Assembly (NCBI GenBank): GCA_965262175.1
Contig: CBDHES010000028.1
Span: 248,001 to 312,000 of the forward strand
Origin: CADEDH01 sp965262175
GTDB taxonomy: Bacteria > Actinomycetota > Acidimicrobiia > Acidimicrobiales > SZUA-35
Length of the DNA: 64,000 nt
Reading direction: 5' to 3'
The notes beneath the pieces were generated by a model that saw nothing but the letters and a program-made list of their open reading frames with translations, ran no database searches and had not been told where the DNA came from. The number at the start of each line of letters is the position of its first letter. The first letter of the stretch is position 1. Below are positions 52,022-61,866 of the stretch, one piece after another. A program made the translations under genes and the position numbers.

Positions 52022-53787
52022 CGGGATCCCCCGTCGTCGGCACCGGCCAGCGAGCCGGCCGAGGTGAGCACCAGCTCGCGGTACCGGGAGCCGGGCGTCG
52101 CCTCGAGCTCGGCCCGATCGCCGTGCTCGACGAGCCGGCCCCGCTCGACGACGAGGATCTCGTCGACCTGCCGCAGCGTCGACAGCCGGTGGGCGATCAC
52201 GAAGACCGACCGGTTCTCGAACAGGCTGGCGATCGCCCGCTCCAGCCGGGCCTCGGTGGCCGGGTCGACGCGGGCGGTGGCCTCGTCGAGCACCACGAGG
52301 TCGGGATCCCGGAGCCAGACCCGGGCCAGCGCCAGGAGCTGCCCCTCGCCGGCCGACAGGCCGAGACCGCCGGAGCCGAGGAGCTGGTGGCGGCCATCGC
52401 CCCGGAACCGATCGAGGCCGACCCGGGCCAGGGCGTCGTCGACCCGCTCGTCGGGCACCGAAGGGTCGAAGAGGGTCAGGTTGTCGCGGACCGAACCCTT
52501 GACCAGCTCGACGGTCTGGGGGACGACGGCGACCCGCCGCCGCAGCTCGGCCGTCCCGATCTCGGCGATGGGGACACCGCCGAGCCGGATCTCGCCGCCG
52601 GTGGCATCGACCAGGCGGACCAGGAGACGCGACACGGTGGTCTTGCCGCTGCCGCTGTGACCGACGATGCCGACCGAGCGCCCGGCGTCGACCGCGAAGC
52701 TGAGCCGATCGATGACCGGGTTTCCGTCGCCGTAGTCGAAGGTGACGTCGTCGAAGGTCACCGCCAACGGGCCCGCCGCCGGCGTCCGGGCTCGACCCTC
52801 CTGGTCGGGGTCGATCACCGCCGGCTCGACCGCCAGGAGGTGGATGACCCGGACCATCGCCCCGTTGGCCTTCTGGATGACCTCGAAGTCGTTGATGAAG
52901 TCGTCGAGTGGGCGGCGGATCTGCTGGCTGTACTGGAACAGCAGGAAGGCGGTGCCGAGGCTGAACAGGCCCCGCTCGACACCGATCGCCCCGCCGACCA
53001 GCGCCGACACGGCACCGACGGTGACCGACGTCTGGAGCCACCGCCACATCGTCAGCGTCGAGCGCTCCCGGGCGAGCTGGCTCTGGACGTAGAAGCTGGT
53101 GTCCTCGACGAACCGGTGGACCGCATAGGCCCCCGCCCCGTTCGCCCGGAGGTCCTCCGCTGCGGTCAACCGCTCCTCGATCCCGCCCAGGAGCCGGGCG
53201 TTGGCGCTCATCTCGTTTGCCGACTCCTCGACCGAGGTGTTGCGCTGGCGGTAGATGGCGAACCCGGTGGCGGCCACGTAGATGACCATGGCCAGACCGA
53301 TCCGCCAATCGATCACCGACACGACGACGACGATGCCTCCGACGACGACCACCGCCGAGGCGGCCCGCACGAACACGATGGCCAGGAAGTCCGAGACCCG
53401 GGTGACGTCACCGTCGACCCGCTGGATCAGCTCGCCCGGGCTGTGGGAGCGGTGGAACTCATGGTCGAGGCCGAGCACGTGCCCCGCCAGCTCCAGCCGG
53501 AGATCGTTGGCCGTCCGCCACGCGGTCGAGGTGGCGAGCCAGGCGACGATCAGCGCTGCCACCTGGGAGACGGCCGCCACCACCAGGTAGAGGACCGCAC
53601 CGACGGCGAGCTCGGTCGAGCCGGCGCCGGCTGCGGCCCGGTCGATCAGGGAACGGAGGATGATCGGCCCGCTCAGGACGAGCAGGCTCGTGGCGGCCAC
53701 GACCCCGATGAGGAGGCTGTAGCGACGGAGGTTTGGGCGGATCAACGAGGCGGTGGCACGCCAGTGCAACGACCGTTCCCGTGGCAT
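52018..53787 (-). CDS. ABC exporter half, variant signature motif
   Basis: 589 aa half-transporter. Membrane domain with six helices (SLLIGVVAATSLLVLSGPII; GAVLYLVVAAVSQVAALIV). Nucleotide-binding domain: Walker A GHSGSGKTT, Q-loop VPQTVELVKGSV, signature LGLSAGEGQLLALARVWL (LSAGE, not LSGGQ), intact Walker B with catalytic Glu (LVVLDEATARVDP), and H-loop IAHRLS. First gene of the pair. ATG at 53787 without a clear Shine-Dalgarno site. Confidence 0.88.
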   Translation of the reverse strand: MPRERSLHWRATASLIRPNLRRYSLLIGVVAATSLLVLSGPIILRSLIDRAAAGAGSTELAVGAVLYLVVAAVSQVAALIVAWLATSTAWRTANDLRLELAGHVLGLDHEFHRSHSPGELIQRVDGDVTRVSDFLAIVFVRAASAVVVVGGIVVVVSVIDWRIGLAMVIYVAATGFAIYRQRNTSVEESANEMSANARLLGGIEERLTAAEDLRANGAGAYAVHRFVEDTSFYVQSQLARERSTLTMWRWLQTSVTVGAVSALVGGAIGVERGLFSLGTAFLLFQYSQQIRRPLDDFINDFEVIQKANGAMVRVIHLLAVEPAVIDPDQEGRARTPAAGPLAVTFDDVTFDYGDGNPVIDRLSFAVDAGRSVGIVGHSGSGKTTVSRLLVRLVDATGGEIRLGGVPIAEIGTAELRRRVAVVPQTVELVKGSVRDNLTLFDPSVPDERVDDALARVGLDRFRGDGRHQLLGSGGLGLSAGEGQLLALARVWLRDPDLVVLDEATARVDPATEARLERAIASLFENRSVFVIAHRLSTLRQVDEILVVERGRLVEHGDRAELEATPGSRYRELVLTSAGSLAGADDGGSR

Positions 53788-53850
53788 TCGCCCCAGGCTT
53801 GTCGATGGGGGGCGGGCCGTACAGCGAGTTTCGGGGGTCGAGGTCGACGG

Positions 53851-54753
53851 TCAGCGACGGGCGGAGATCGACCCGATGCCCCGGCGCAGGGCGTACGCCC
53901 CACCGGCCAGCATCGCGACACCGACCGCCAGCGCCAGGGCGAGCACGACCTGACCGGCGCCGTCGGTGCCCTCCCCGGCGTCGACCAGGCCGCGGCGCCC
54001 CTCGGCGAAGGCATCGGCCAGGAGGACGACCGGGTCCTGACCATCGCCGGGGTCGACGACCACGGTCAGCAGGATCGCCGGCTCGGCCGGATCGTCGTTC
54101 GGCCCGGCCACCGCCACCTGGGCGAACAGGGCCCCCTGGTCGTCGCACCGACGGTCGCCGCCGGCTTCGGCGCCCGCCACCAACCCGTCGACCAATCCCT
54201 GCGCCAGCGGCAGCCCGGCCCGCCGGCCCGACAGGTAGGCGTCGAGGGCGTCGGCCACCACCGACTCGCTGACCAACAGGTTGCCCTGCACCGACACCCC
54301 CGCACCCTGGGCGTCGAGCGCCGTCTCCCCGTTCTGGTCGCCGGTGAAGGCCGCCACCTCGCCCGAGAGCGAGGCCACGGCGTGTTGCCGGAGATGGGCC
54401 AGCTCGTCGAAGTCGGCGGTGGTGAGGTCATCGATGATCCCGGCCGGGGCGACGCCGGCATCGGTCAGGACCACCAGCCGATCGGGGGCCTCGAGGTTGA
54501 GCTGGCCCTGGGTCACCGCCGCACCGAGACCGGGCCGGAGGACCACCGGCACCAGAGGCCGCTCCGGATCCCCGAGAACGTCGGCCGGCACGCAGGAGGC
54601 GATGGCCACCCCGACCTCGTTGGTGGCCTGGTCGACGGCCACGAGCGACCAGGTCGCCGCGGCCGGCCGGGAGGTCGCCGCCAGCGACGTGACCAGCACG
54701 ATTCCGAGGAGCGCCCCACCGACAACCGCCTTGACCCATCGGCTCGCTCCCAT
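53851..54753 (-). CDS. exported DUF1028 protein
   Basis: 300 aa. A signal-like N-terminus (VVGGALLGIVLVTSLAATS) precedes the DUF1028 core: TWSLVAVDQATNEVGVAIASCVPA, GLGAAVTQGQLNLEAPDRLV, and DLLARSGQ-like segments (QNGETALDAQGAGVSVQGNLL). A C-terminal membrane helix with an Arg-rich end follows. The Ntn-hydrolase-like DUF1028 fold is typical, and the activity is unproven. ATG at 54753; the codon before it is a GTG (54756) that lies 7 nt after a CACACT box. Confidence 0.78.
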   Translation of the reverse strand: MGASRWVKAVVGGALLGIVLVTSLAATSRPAAATWSLVAVDQATNEVGVAIASCVPADVLGDPERPLVPVVLRPGLGAAVTQGQLNLEAPDRLVVLTDAGVAPAGIIDDLTTADFDELAHLRQHAVASLSGEVAAFTGDQNGETALDAQGAGVSVQGNLLVSESVVADALDAYLSGRRAGLPLAQGLVDGLVAGAEAGGDRRCDDQGALFAQVAVAGPNDDPAEPAILLTVVVDPGDGQDPVVLLADAFAEGRRGLVDAGEGTDGAGQVVLALALAVGVAMLAGGAYALRRGIGSISARR

Positions 54754-54763
54754 CACGGCTGCC

Positions 54764-54769
54764 AGTGTG
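54764..54769 (-). promoter_or_regulatory. -10-like box of the DUF1028 gene
   Basis: CACACT on the minus strand ends 7 nt before the GTG at 54756. A TAGAGT hexamer at 54775-54780 on the plus strand may serve the divergent helicase gene. Confidence 0.35.
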
Positions 54770-54824
54770 GCCGCTAGAGTGGACAGTTGCTCGCCGGGAC
54801 GTCCGGCGCGGAAGGACCCCCCCA

Positions 54825-56336
54825 ATGACGCCGTCACCCACCGACTTCTCGGAGCTGGGCGTTCCCCCCGCGCTCTGCGGCGCCCTCGCCGCCGCCGGTA
54901 TCGAGACCCCGTTCCCCATCCAGGCCGCCGTCATCCCCGACGCCATCGCCGGCCACGACGTGTTGGGGCGAGCCCCGACCGGCTCGGGCAAGACCCTGGC
55001 CTTCGGTATCCCCCTGTTGAGCACCTTGCCGGCGGGGCGCCCCCGCAAGCCGTCGGGCCTGATCCTGTCGCCGACCAGGGAGCTCGCCGAACAGATTCGT
55101 CGAGAGCTGGAGCCGCTGGCCAAAGCCATGGACCGGAGGGTCGCCGCGGTGTACGGCGGCGCGGCCATGGGGCCCCAGCTGAAGGCGCTGGCGGCCCGCG
55201 TCGACCTGCTCGTCGCCTGTCCCGGCCGGCTCCAGGACCTGATCGACCGGGGCGAGGTGTCCCTCGCCGAGGTCGGCCACGTCGTCGTCGACGAGGCCGA
55301 CCGGATGGCCGACATGGGGTTCCTGCCCCCGGTCCAGGCCCTGCTGGACCGGACCCGGTCCGACCGGTGGACGGCGCTGTTCTCCGCCACCCTCGACGGC
55401 GAGGTCCGCAAGCTCGTCGATCGCTACCAGCGCGAGCCGATCGAGCATCGGGCCGAGGGGATCGAACCGGAGGGCCCACCCCCCGTCCACCGGTTCGTGT
55501 CGACCGAACGGACCAACAAGCTCGGTGTCACCGCCGATCTGATCGACGACGCCGGTCCCACGATGGTCTTCTGCCGGACCCGCCACGGGGTCGACCGGGT
55601 GGCCCGGCAACTCAAGCGGCTGGGAGTCAAGGCGGGATGGATCCACGGTGGCCGGACCCAGCGGCAGCGTGACGCCGCCCTCAGCGCCTTCTCCACCGGT
55701 CGGGTCGATGCCCTGGTGGCCACCGACGTGGCGGCACGAGGCATCCACGTCGACGGGGTCCGGTGCGTGATCCACTTCGACCCGCCGGCCGACGAAAAGG
55801 ACTACGTCCACCGATCGGGCCGGACGGCGCGGGCCGGAGCCCCCGGCGTCGTCGTGTCGCTGGTCAATCCCGATCAGCGCGCCGCGGTGACCAAGCTCCA
55901 GAAGCGGGTCGGCCTGGCCAAGGCCGAGCTCGAGCCCACGCCCGCCCTCCGGGAGCGGGAGCTGCCGGAGTGGGTCGACCAGCGTCCCGACGGCGGGCGG
56001 ACCCGGTCACGGCAGGACCGGCCGACCCGCTCGGGAGGGCGGCGAGATCGACCCGACGGCGAGCGTCGTGACACGACGCCCCGGCGCCCGGCCCGACGAC
56101 CGGCCGGCGACGACACCACGACCCCACGGACCGACGCCACCCCCACCCCCCGGACCGACGACGAGCGACGCGAGGGCGGCGAGGGTCGGCCGGGGCGGCG
56201 GCGGCGCTCGAAGAAGCGCACGGGCGCCCCGACCGGGGGCGGTGGATCGGCGAGCCGGAAGAAGCGCCAGACCTCGAAGCGCTCGGGCCGCCCTCGGGCC
56301 AAGGACCACAAGCAGGCGCGCCGCAAGGCCAGCTGA
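54825..56336 (+). CDS. DEAD-box RNA helicase
   Basis: 503 aa. All motifs are clear: Q motif FPIQAAVIPDAI, I APTGSGKT, Ia PTRELAEQ, GG, Ib CPGRLQDL, II VVDEADRMADMGF, III SATL, IV MVFCRT, V ATDVAARGIHVDGV and VI YVHRSGRTARAG. From about residue 385 there is a basic, disordered tail rich in Arg, Asp, Pro and Lys (RRRRSKKRTG), like the RhlE/DeaD group that acts on ribosomal or mRNA structure. ATG at 54825 with GGAAGGA 8-9 nt upstream. Confidence 0.93.
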   Translation: MTPSPTDFSELGVPPALCGALAAAGIETPFPIQAAVIPDAIAGHDVLGRAPTGSGKTLAFGIPLLSTLPAGRPRKPSGLILSPTRELAEQIRRELEPLAKAMDRRVAAVYGGAAMGPQLKALAARVDLLVACPGRLQDLIDRGEVSLAEVGHVVVDEADRMADMGFLPPVQALLDRTRSDRWTALFSATLDGEVRKLVDRYQREPIEHRAEGIEPEGPPPVHRFVSTERTNKLGVTADLIDDAGPTMVFCRTRHGVDRVARQLKRLGVKAGWIHGGRTQRQRDAALSAFSTGRVDALVATDVAARGIHVDGVRCVIHFDPPADEKDYVHRSGRTARAGAPGVVVSLVNPDQRAAVTKLQKRVGLAKAELEPTPALRERELPEWVDQRPDGGRTRSRQDRPTRSGGRRDRPDGERRDTTPRRPARRPAGDDTTTPRTDATPTPRTDDERREGGEGRPGRRRRSKKRTGAPTGGGGSASRKKRQTSKRSGRPRAKDHKQARRKAS

Positions 56337-56389
56337 GCCCGGACCTTCGGTCGATCGTCTCGGTCGGTCGGCTCTGGCGAGTCTGGAGC

Positions 56390-57568
56390 TCAGGACCGCC
56401 GGAGTGACCGGGCCTTGGCGATGACCCGGTCGGCGGTGTCCCGGGAGAGCAGGTCGGGGCCCCGGACCGCCAGGGCCCGGGTGGCCCGGAGACGGGCCGA
56501 CCCGATCCGGCCCAGGGTGCCCGTCCGGACGACCGTGGTGGTCACCAGGTGGCGTTCGCCGTTGGCCCATCGCTGCTTGTAGGACTGATCGCCACGGCCG
56601 AAGTCGAAGACGTTGATGCCCTCGTCCATGCCGTCCTCGAACACCCGGTGGTGGAGGAGCTGACCCGGCGAGTAGGGGCTGAACTCGGGGTCGAACGCCC
56701 CCTTGAACATGAAGATGCGGTCGCCGAACTGGAAGTCGAGCTCGGCGGCCACCGGCCGGTCGTCGGCCGCCAGGGTCAGCAGGCGGAGCCAGCCCGCGCC
56801 GTCGAGGGCCCGGATGGCGTCGAGCATGAAGGCCTCCCGATCCGGAGCGGCGAGGAGCCCCTGGAGCTCCCCCTCCCGATCGGCCCACCGCCGACGGTGG
56901 ACCTCCAGCAGCATGTCGAGCCCGCGTTCGAGGTCATCGCCCCGGTGGTAGGTGAAGTCGACCCGCTCGTGGTCCTCGGTGATCCGGCGGAGCCGCTGGC
57001 GGATCTTGTGCTTCTTGGTGTGCTTGGAGAGCTTGAAGTCCTCGTGCCGCACATCGGTGTAGAGGCAGGTCCCCTCGAGGCGCTGCTCGTCCGATGCGAT
57101 CCGGCTCCGCCGCCGCTCGACGGCGTGGCGCCAGGCGTCGAGGAACGGATCGTCGGAGGCGACCCGGGACAGCACGACCGCCGCCAAACGAGGCGATGCG
57201 AGCTGGGCCACCACGTGATCGGCGAGCGCCTCGGCCACATCGGCCACCCGGCGGGCCACGATGATGCCGCCGTAGTCGCCGGCCTCGGGGCTGATCCGCT
57301 CCAGGATGGCGGTCCGCGCCGGGCCGAGCCCGACCAGCGACCGTTGGAGGGGGGCGATCGCCGCCACCCCGTCGGAATCCCGGAGCACCACGATGTGGAG
57401 GCCACCCTCTCGGCCGAAGTGGCGCCACCAGGTCGATGCCCACTCCCACGTGGCGAAGACGTTCGGCACCGCCGCCGACCCGAGGGCTGCGTTCCACTCG
57501 TCGCGCAACGCCTCGAAGGCCGTCGCGGTGGTGACGACCTCGATCGTGAGTCGGTCGGGAAGGCTCAT
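56390..57568 (-). CDS. FemAB/BioF2-like GNAT acyltransferase
   Basis: 392 aa. Two GNAT-like halves: FATWEWASTWWRHFG and LHIVVLRDSDGVAAIAPL in the first, then a basic helix (KLSKHTKKHKIRQRLRRI) and AAELDFQFGDRIFMFKGAFD, YSPGQLLHHRVFEDGMDEG, FDFGRGDQSYKQRWANGE in the second, which is the conserved core of cellulose-biosynthesis/BioF2-like acyltransferases. Such proteins acylate or aminoacylate sugars and cell-wall precursors. It is divergent from the DegT aminotransferase, consistent with a glycan role. ATG at 57568. Confidence 0.82.
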   Translation of the reverse strand: MSLPDRLTIEVVTTATAFEALRDEWNAALGSAAVPNVFATWEWASTWWRHFGREGGLHIVVLRDSDGVAAIAPLQRSLVGLGPARTAILERISPEAGDYGGIIVARRVADVAEALADHVVAQLASPRLAAVVLSRVASDDPFLDAWRHAVERRRSRIASDEQRLEGTCLYTDVRHEDFKLSKHTKKHKIRQRLRRITEDHERVDFTYHRGDDLERGLDMLLEVHRRRWADREGELQGLLAAPDREAFMLDAIRALDGAGWLRLLTLAADDRPVAAELDFQFGDRIFMFKGAFDPEFSPYSPGQLLHHRVFEDGMDEGINVFDFGRGDQSYKQRWANGERHLVTTTVVRTGTLGRIGSARLRATRALAVRGPDLLSRDTADRVIAKARSLRRS

Positions 57569-57771
57569 GGATCGTGACGCTCCTCGATGGTCCGCCGGGG
57601 CGGGCCGGCACCGACGTCGTCGCCGGCGGCCCTCACGACCGATCGGGGGTCCCTCGCACATCTACCCGACCGGTTCAGGGGTTCAGTGTGGCATGCTGAG
57701 CCCGCGTCGCCCAGGGTCTGGGTGTGGGTGAAGCATCCCGCGCCCCGCGAGCCAGAAGGGACAACCAGCAC

Positions 57772-58922
<1,151 letters not shown>

Positions 58923-58923
<1 letters not shown>

Positions 58924-58952
58924 CCGTTCGGCAACCGACCGTTCGGCGACCG
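58923..58952. repeat. two 15-bp direct repeats after the aminotransferase gene
   Basis: ACCGTTCGGCAACCG and ACCGTTCGGCGACCG in tandem, one mismatch, directly after the stop and before the convergent acyltransferase stop at 58973. Confidence 0.6.
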
Positions 58953-58972
58953 ATGATCGACGAGGACGGGCT

Positions 58973-59629
58973 TCAGTAGCCGGCCTTGTTGCGGGCCGGG
59001 ACGCCGACGACCAGCTCTCCCGGCTCGACGTTGCGGGTCACCACGGCGCCCGATCCGATGACCGCGCCGTCGCCGACGACGATGTCCTGGAGGATCACCG
59101 CCCCGCTCCCGATCAACACGCCGGCCCCGATCTGGCACTCCCCGCCGATCTGGGCCCCGGGGCTCACGGTCGTGTAGTCGCCGACCGCGGTGTCGTGGCC
59201 GACGGTCGCGTTGTAGTTGACGAGCACGTGGCCACCGAGTTCGGCGCCCCGGGAGATGGTCACGTTGGGGAAGACGACGGTGCCGTCGGGGACCGGCTCG
59301 ACCCCCATCAACACCGCGCTGGGATGGATGACGGCCTCGATCGGCGCCATGCCCTGGGCCACCAGTCGGGCGGTGACCGACGTCCTCGGCACGGGGTAGC
59401 CGATCCCGACCAGGAACCGGTCGGCCCACCGGGACGCGTCGTCGACCGTGCCCCGAAGCTCGATCTTGGTGTCGGCGATCCGTTGGGGGTCGGGATCGCC
59501 ATCGTCGAGCAGGCAGATCGGCTCCCGGCCGAGCTCCCGACAGGCGACGACCAGCTCACAGGCGTACCCGCTGGCACCGGCGATCACGAAGCCGTCGGCG
59601 GTGGAATCGGTGGAACTCGGATCGGTCAT
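58973..59629 (-). CDS. PglD-like sugar O/N-acyltransferase
   Basis: 218 aa. The N-terminal UDP-sugar-binding half starts FVIAGASGYACELVVACREL, followed by a left-handed beta-helix of hexapeptide repeats (FPNVTISRGAELGGHVLVNYN, HDTAVGDYTTVSPGAQIGGE, IGSGAVILQDIVVGDGAVIG) and the terminal GVPARNKAGY. The catalytic His is in VGHDTAVGDY. PglD acetylates the amino group made by PglE in bacillosamine synthesis, and the DegT enzyme next door makes that pairing plausible. ATG at 59629 with AGAGGA upstream. Confidence 0.88.
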   Translation of the reverse strand: MTDPSSTDSTADGFVIAGASGYACELVVACRELGREPICLLDDGDPDPQRIADTKIELRGTVDDASRWADRFLVGIGYPVPRTSVTARLVAQGMAPIEAVIHPSAVLMGVEPVPDGTVVFPNVTISRGAELGGHVLVNYNATVGHDTAVGDYTTVSPGAQIGGECQIGAGVLIGSGAVILQDIVVGDGAVIGSGAVVTRNVEPGELVVGVPARNKAGY

Positions 59630-59762
59630 CGGGTCCTCTGCCGATAGGTTCGGCCCTGCCGCACGGTACCAGCCGTACCCTCGACACCGGCCGAGGGTCA
59701 CCGATCGGGGGAACGGGCTGAGGGGCCCAACCGCTCGGGGCGGACCTTGAGGGAGGAACGAG

Positions 59763-60707
59763 ATGTCCGATCGACGACGAGTCCTGGTCACGGGCGGTGC
59801 CGGGTTCATCGGGGCCAACCTGTGCCGAGCCCTACTCGAGACCGGACGGTACGAGGTGACCGTCATCGACGACTTCGCCACCGGCTACCGGTCGAACCTC
59901 GACAATCTCGACGTCGAGTTGGTCGAGGGCTCGATCCTCGACGTCGGCCTGATGGACAAGGCGACCCCGGCCGGCGGTCAGGTCGTCCACCTCGCGGCGC
60001 TGGGGTCGGTTCCCCGCTCGGTCGCCGATCCGATGACGTCACACCTGGTCAACGCCACCGGCACCCTGACCGTGCTGGAGGCGGCCCGGGCCGCCGAGGT
60101 CACCCAGGTGGTGCTGGCCTCCTCCTCGTCGGTCTACGGCGACAACGACGCCCCGGCCAAGCACGAGGGCCTGCCGGTGGCCCCCAAAAGCCCGTACGGG
60201 GCCTCGAAGTTGGCCACCGAGGCCTATGCCCTCGCCCACCAGCGGACCTACGGGCTCGGGGTGTTGGCCTTCCGGTTCTTCAACGTCTTCGGCCCCCTCC
60301 AGGCCGCCGGCCACGCCTACGCCGCGGTGATCCCCTCCTTCGTCGATCGGGCGCTGCGGGGCGAGCCGCTCATCGTCCACGGCGACGGCCGTCAGAGCCG
60401 GGACTTCACCTACGTCGGCACGGTCTGCGCCACCATCGTCGACGCCCTCGACCGGGGCGTCACCTACGACGGTCCGGTGAACCTGGCGTTCGGGACGCAG
60501 ATCCCACTGCTCGACGTGATCGACCTGATCGCCGCCGAGGTGGGACACGAGTTGACCCTCGAGCACGTCGACCCCCGCCCCGGTGACATCCGGCACTCCA
60601 AGGCCGATCCGAGCCGCCTGCAGTCCCTGTTCGGATCGATCACGCCGGTCGACATCGCCACCGGGGTCAAGCAGACGGTCGACTGGTTCCGAACGCTCGA
60701 TCGGTGA
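59763..60707 (+). CDS. NAD-dependent sugar-nucleotide epimerase/dehydratase
   Basis: 314 aa extended short-chain dehydrogenase. NAD-binding LVTGGAGFIGANL, SSSSVYGDND with the catalytic Ser, YGASK giving the Tyr-x3-Lys pair, and FRFFNVFGP. The overall pattern resembles UDP-glucose 4-epimerase-like (WbpP/GalE) proteins, so a UDP-hexose or UDP-GlcNAc 4-epimerase is the best guess. GGGAGG lies 7 nt before the ATG. It is divergent from the PglD-like gene. Confidence 0.88.
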   Translation: MSDRRRVLVTGGAGFIGANLCRALLETGRYEVTVIDDFATGYRSNLDNLDVELVEGSILDVGLMDKATPAGGQVVHLAALGSVPRSVADPMTSHLVNATGTLTVLEAARAAEVTQVVLASSSSVYGDNDAPAKHEGLPVAPKSPYGASKLATEAYALAHQRTYGLGVLAFRFFNVFGPLQAAGHAYAAVIPSFVDRALRGEPLIVHGDGRQSRDFTYVGTVCATIVDALDRGVTYDGPVNLAFGTQIPLLDVIDLIAAEVGHELTLEHVDPRPGDIRHSKADPSRLQSLFGSITPVDIATGVKQTVDWFRTLDR

Positions 60708-60831
60708 TCCCAGGCGGCCCGGCCGCCTGGGTGGCCACCGGTCGACGGGGTCGGCCGGTCGATGCCGGGCCGGCGCCTGGCTAGGGTGCAGCGCGGGGCA
60801 GCACCACGCATCGGGCGGGAGGCCGGCAACC

Positions 60832-61818
60832 ATGGCGGGAGAGGTGTTCCTGGAGGACGACGACCGGACCGTCTCCGTCGATCTCGTCGAGGGATCGGCC
60901 ACGGCGGCGACCACCGGTCCGATCGCTCCGACGACCGGCCCAATCGTTCCGACCCTCGGCCGGACGCCGCCGGCCGACGACCGCCCACCCTTCGCCCCGC
61001 CGTCACCGGCCGCACCGTCCCGCCCGACGATCGTGAGCCGACTCGGTCGGTGGCCGGCCGTGCCACCGGCGGTGAGCCTGATCGTGGCGGCAGCGGTCGG
61101 GTTGCTGGTCCTCCTCGCCTTCCTGTCCCGGGCACCGTCGGACGACGGGACGCTCACCGTCCCTCCGACGTCGAGCCCGGGCCCACCGGTCGATACCGGT
61201 CCCCCCGACCCGGCGCCACCCGGGGGCCAGGAGCCGGGCGACGCGGCCGCGGGGACCGACCCCGACGGCTCGGACGAGACGGCCATCGACCCCGGACTGC
61301 CGGCGTCGGCAGACGACGGCGGCCGGCCCGACGACGACGGGGGCGTCGACGACGTCCCCGGTCCCGGTCCGACCGACCAGCCGACGCCCACCGCCACCCC
61401 CGAGCCATCACCGGATCCGACGTCGACCGTGCCGCCCGCCACCGGTTCGACCACCCCCACCACCAGCCCCCCGAGCTCGGCCACGAGCGCGCCGCCATCG
61501 AGCACCTCGTCGACGACGACCACCACGGTCGACGAGCCACCCCGCGAGCTCCTCGGTCGACCCTTGCGGATCACCGAACCGGTCCGCCCCGTCCGGGGCG
61601 AGGTCGGGGTTCCGGTCGACGAGCGGGTCCTCGTCCAGGGGGGCGACGGCGGTGAGCTCCGGTTCGCCGCCGACGGCCTCCCCGAGGGCGTCACGATCGA
61701 CGAGCGCACCGGGCAGATCGCCGGGACGCCGGAGCGGGCCGGTGTCTACCAGGTGTTCCTCGCGGTTCGAGATGGCGCTGATTTCGCCAGCCAGGGGATC
61801 ACCTGGATCGTCGAGTAG
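60832..61818 (+). CDS. single-pass membrane protein with Ig-like domain
   Basis: 328 aa. Cytoplasmic N-terminus of about 75 residues with Thr/Pro repeats, a membrane helix (VSLIVAAAVGLLVLLAFL) at about 83-102, a long extracellular Pro/Thr/Ser/Asp linker to about 240, and a C-terminal putative Ig (He_PIG-like) domain: GEVGVPVDERVLVQGGDG, LPEGVTIDERTGQIAGTPERAG. Such domains bind surface ligands or act as spacers. ATG at 60832 with GGGAGG 9 nt upstream; TAGGGT at 60782-60787 may be the -10. Confidence 0.75.
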   Translation: MAGEVFLEDDDRTVSVDLVEGSATAATTGPIAPTTGPIVPTLGRTPPADDRPPFAPPSPAAPSRPTIVSRLGRWPAVPPAVSLIVAAAVGLLVLLAFLSRAPSDDGTLTVPPTSSPGPPVDTGPPDPAPPGGQEPGDAAAGTDPDGSDETAIDPGLPASADDGGRPDDDGGVDDVPGPGPTDQPTPTATPEPSPDPTSTVPPATGSTTPTTSPPSSATSAPPSSTSSTTTTTVDEPPRELLGRPLRITEPVRPVRGEVGVPVDERVLVQGGDGGELRFAADGLPEGVTIDERTGQIAGTPERAGVYQVFLAVRDGADFASQGITWIVE

Positions 61819-61840
61819 CCGAGCCGGTCGCCCGCTCCCC

Positions 61841-61866
61841 CGCTCCCCGCTCCCGGGAGGCGAGCG
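61841..61866. terminator. weak hairpin between convergent genes
   Basis: CGCTC...CTCCCGGGAG...GAGCG, imperfect outer pairs around a perfect 10-bp palindrome, next to the stop of the FG-GAP gene. Confidence 0.35.
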
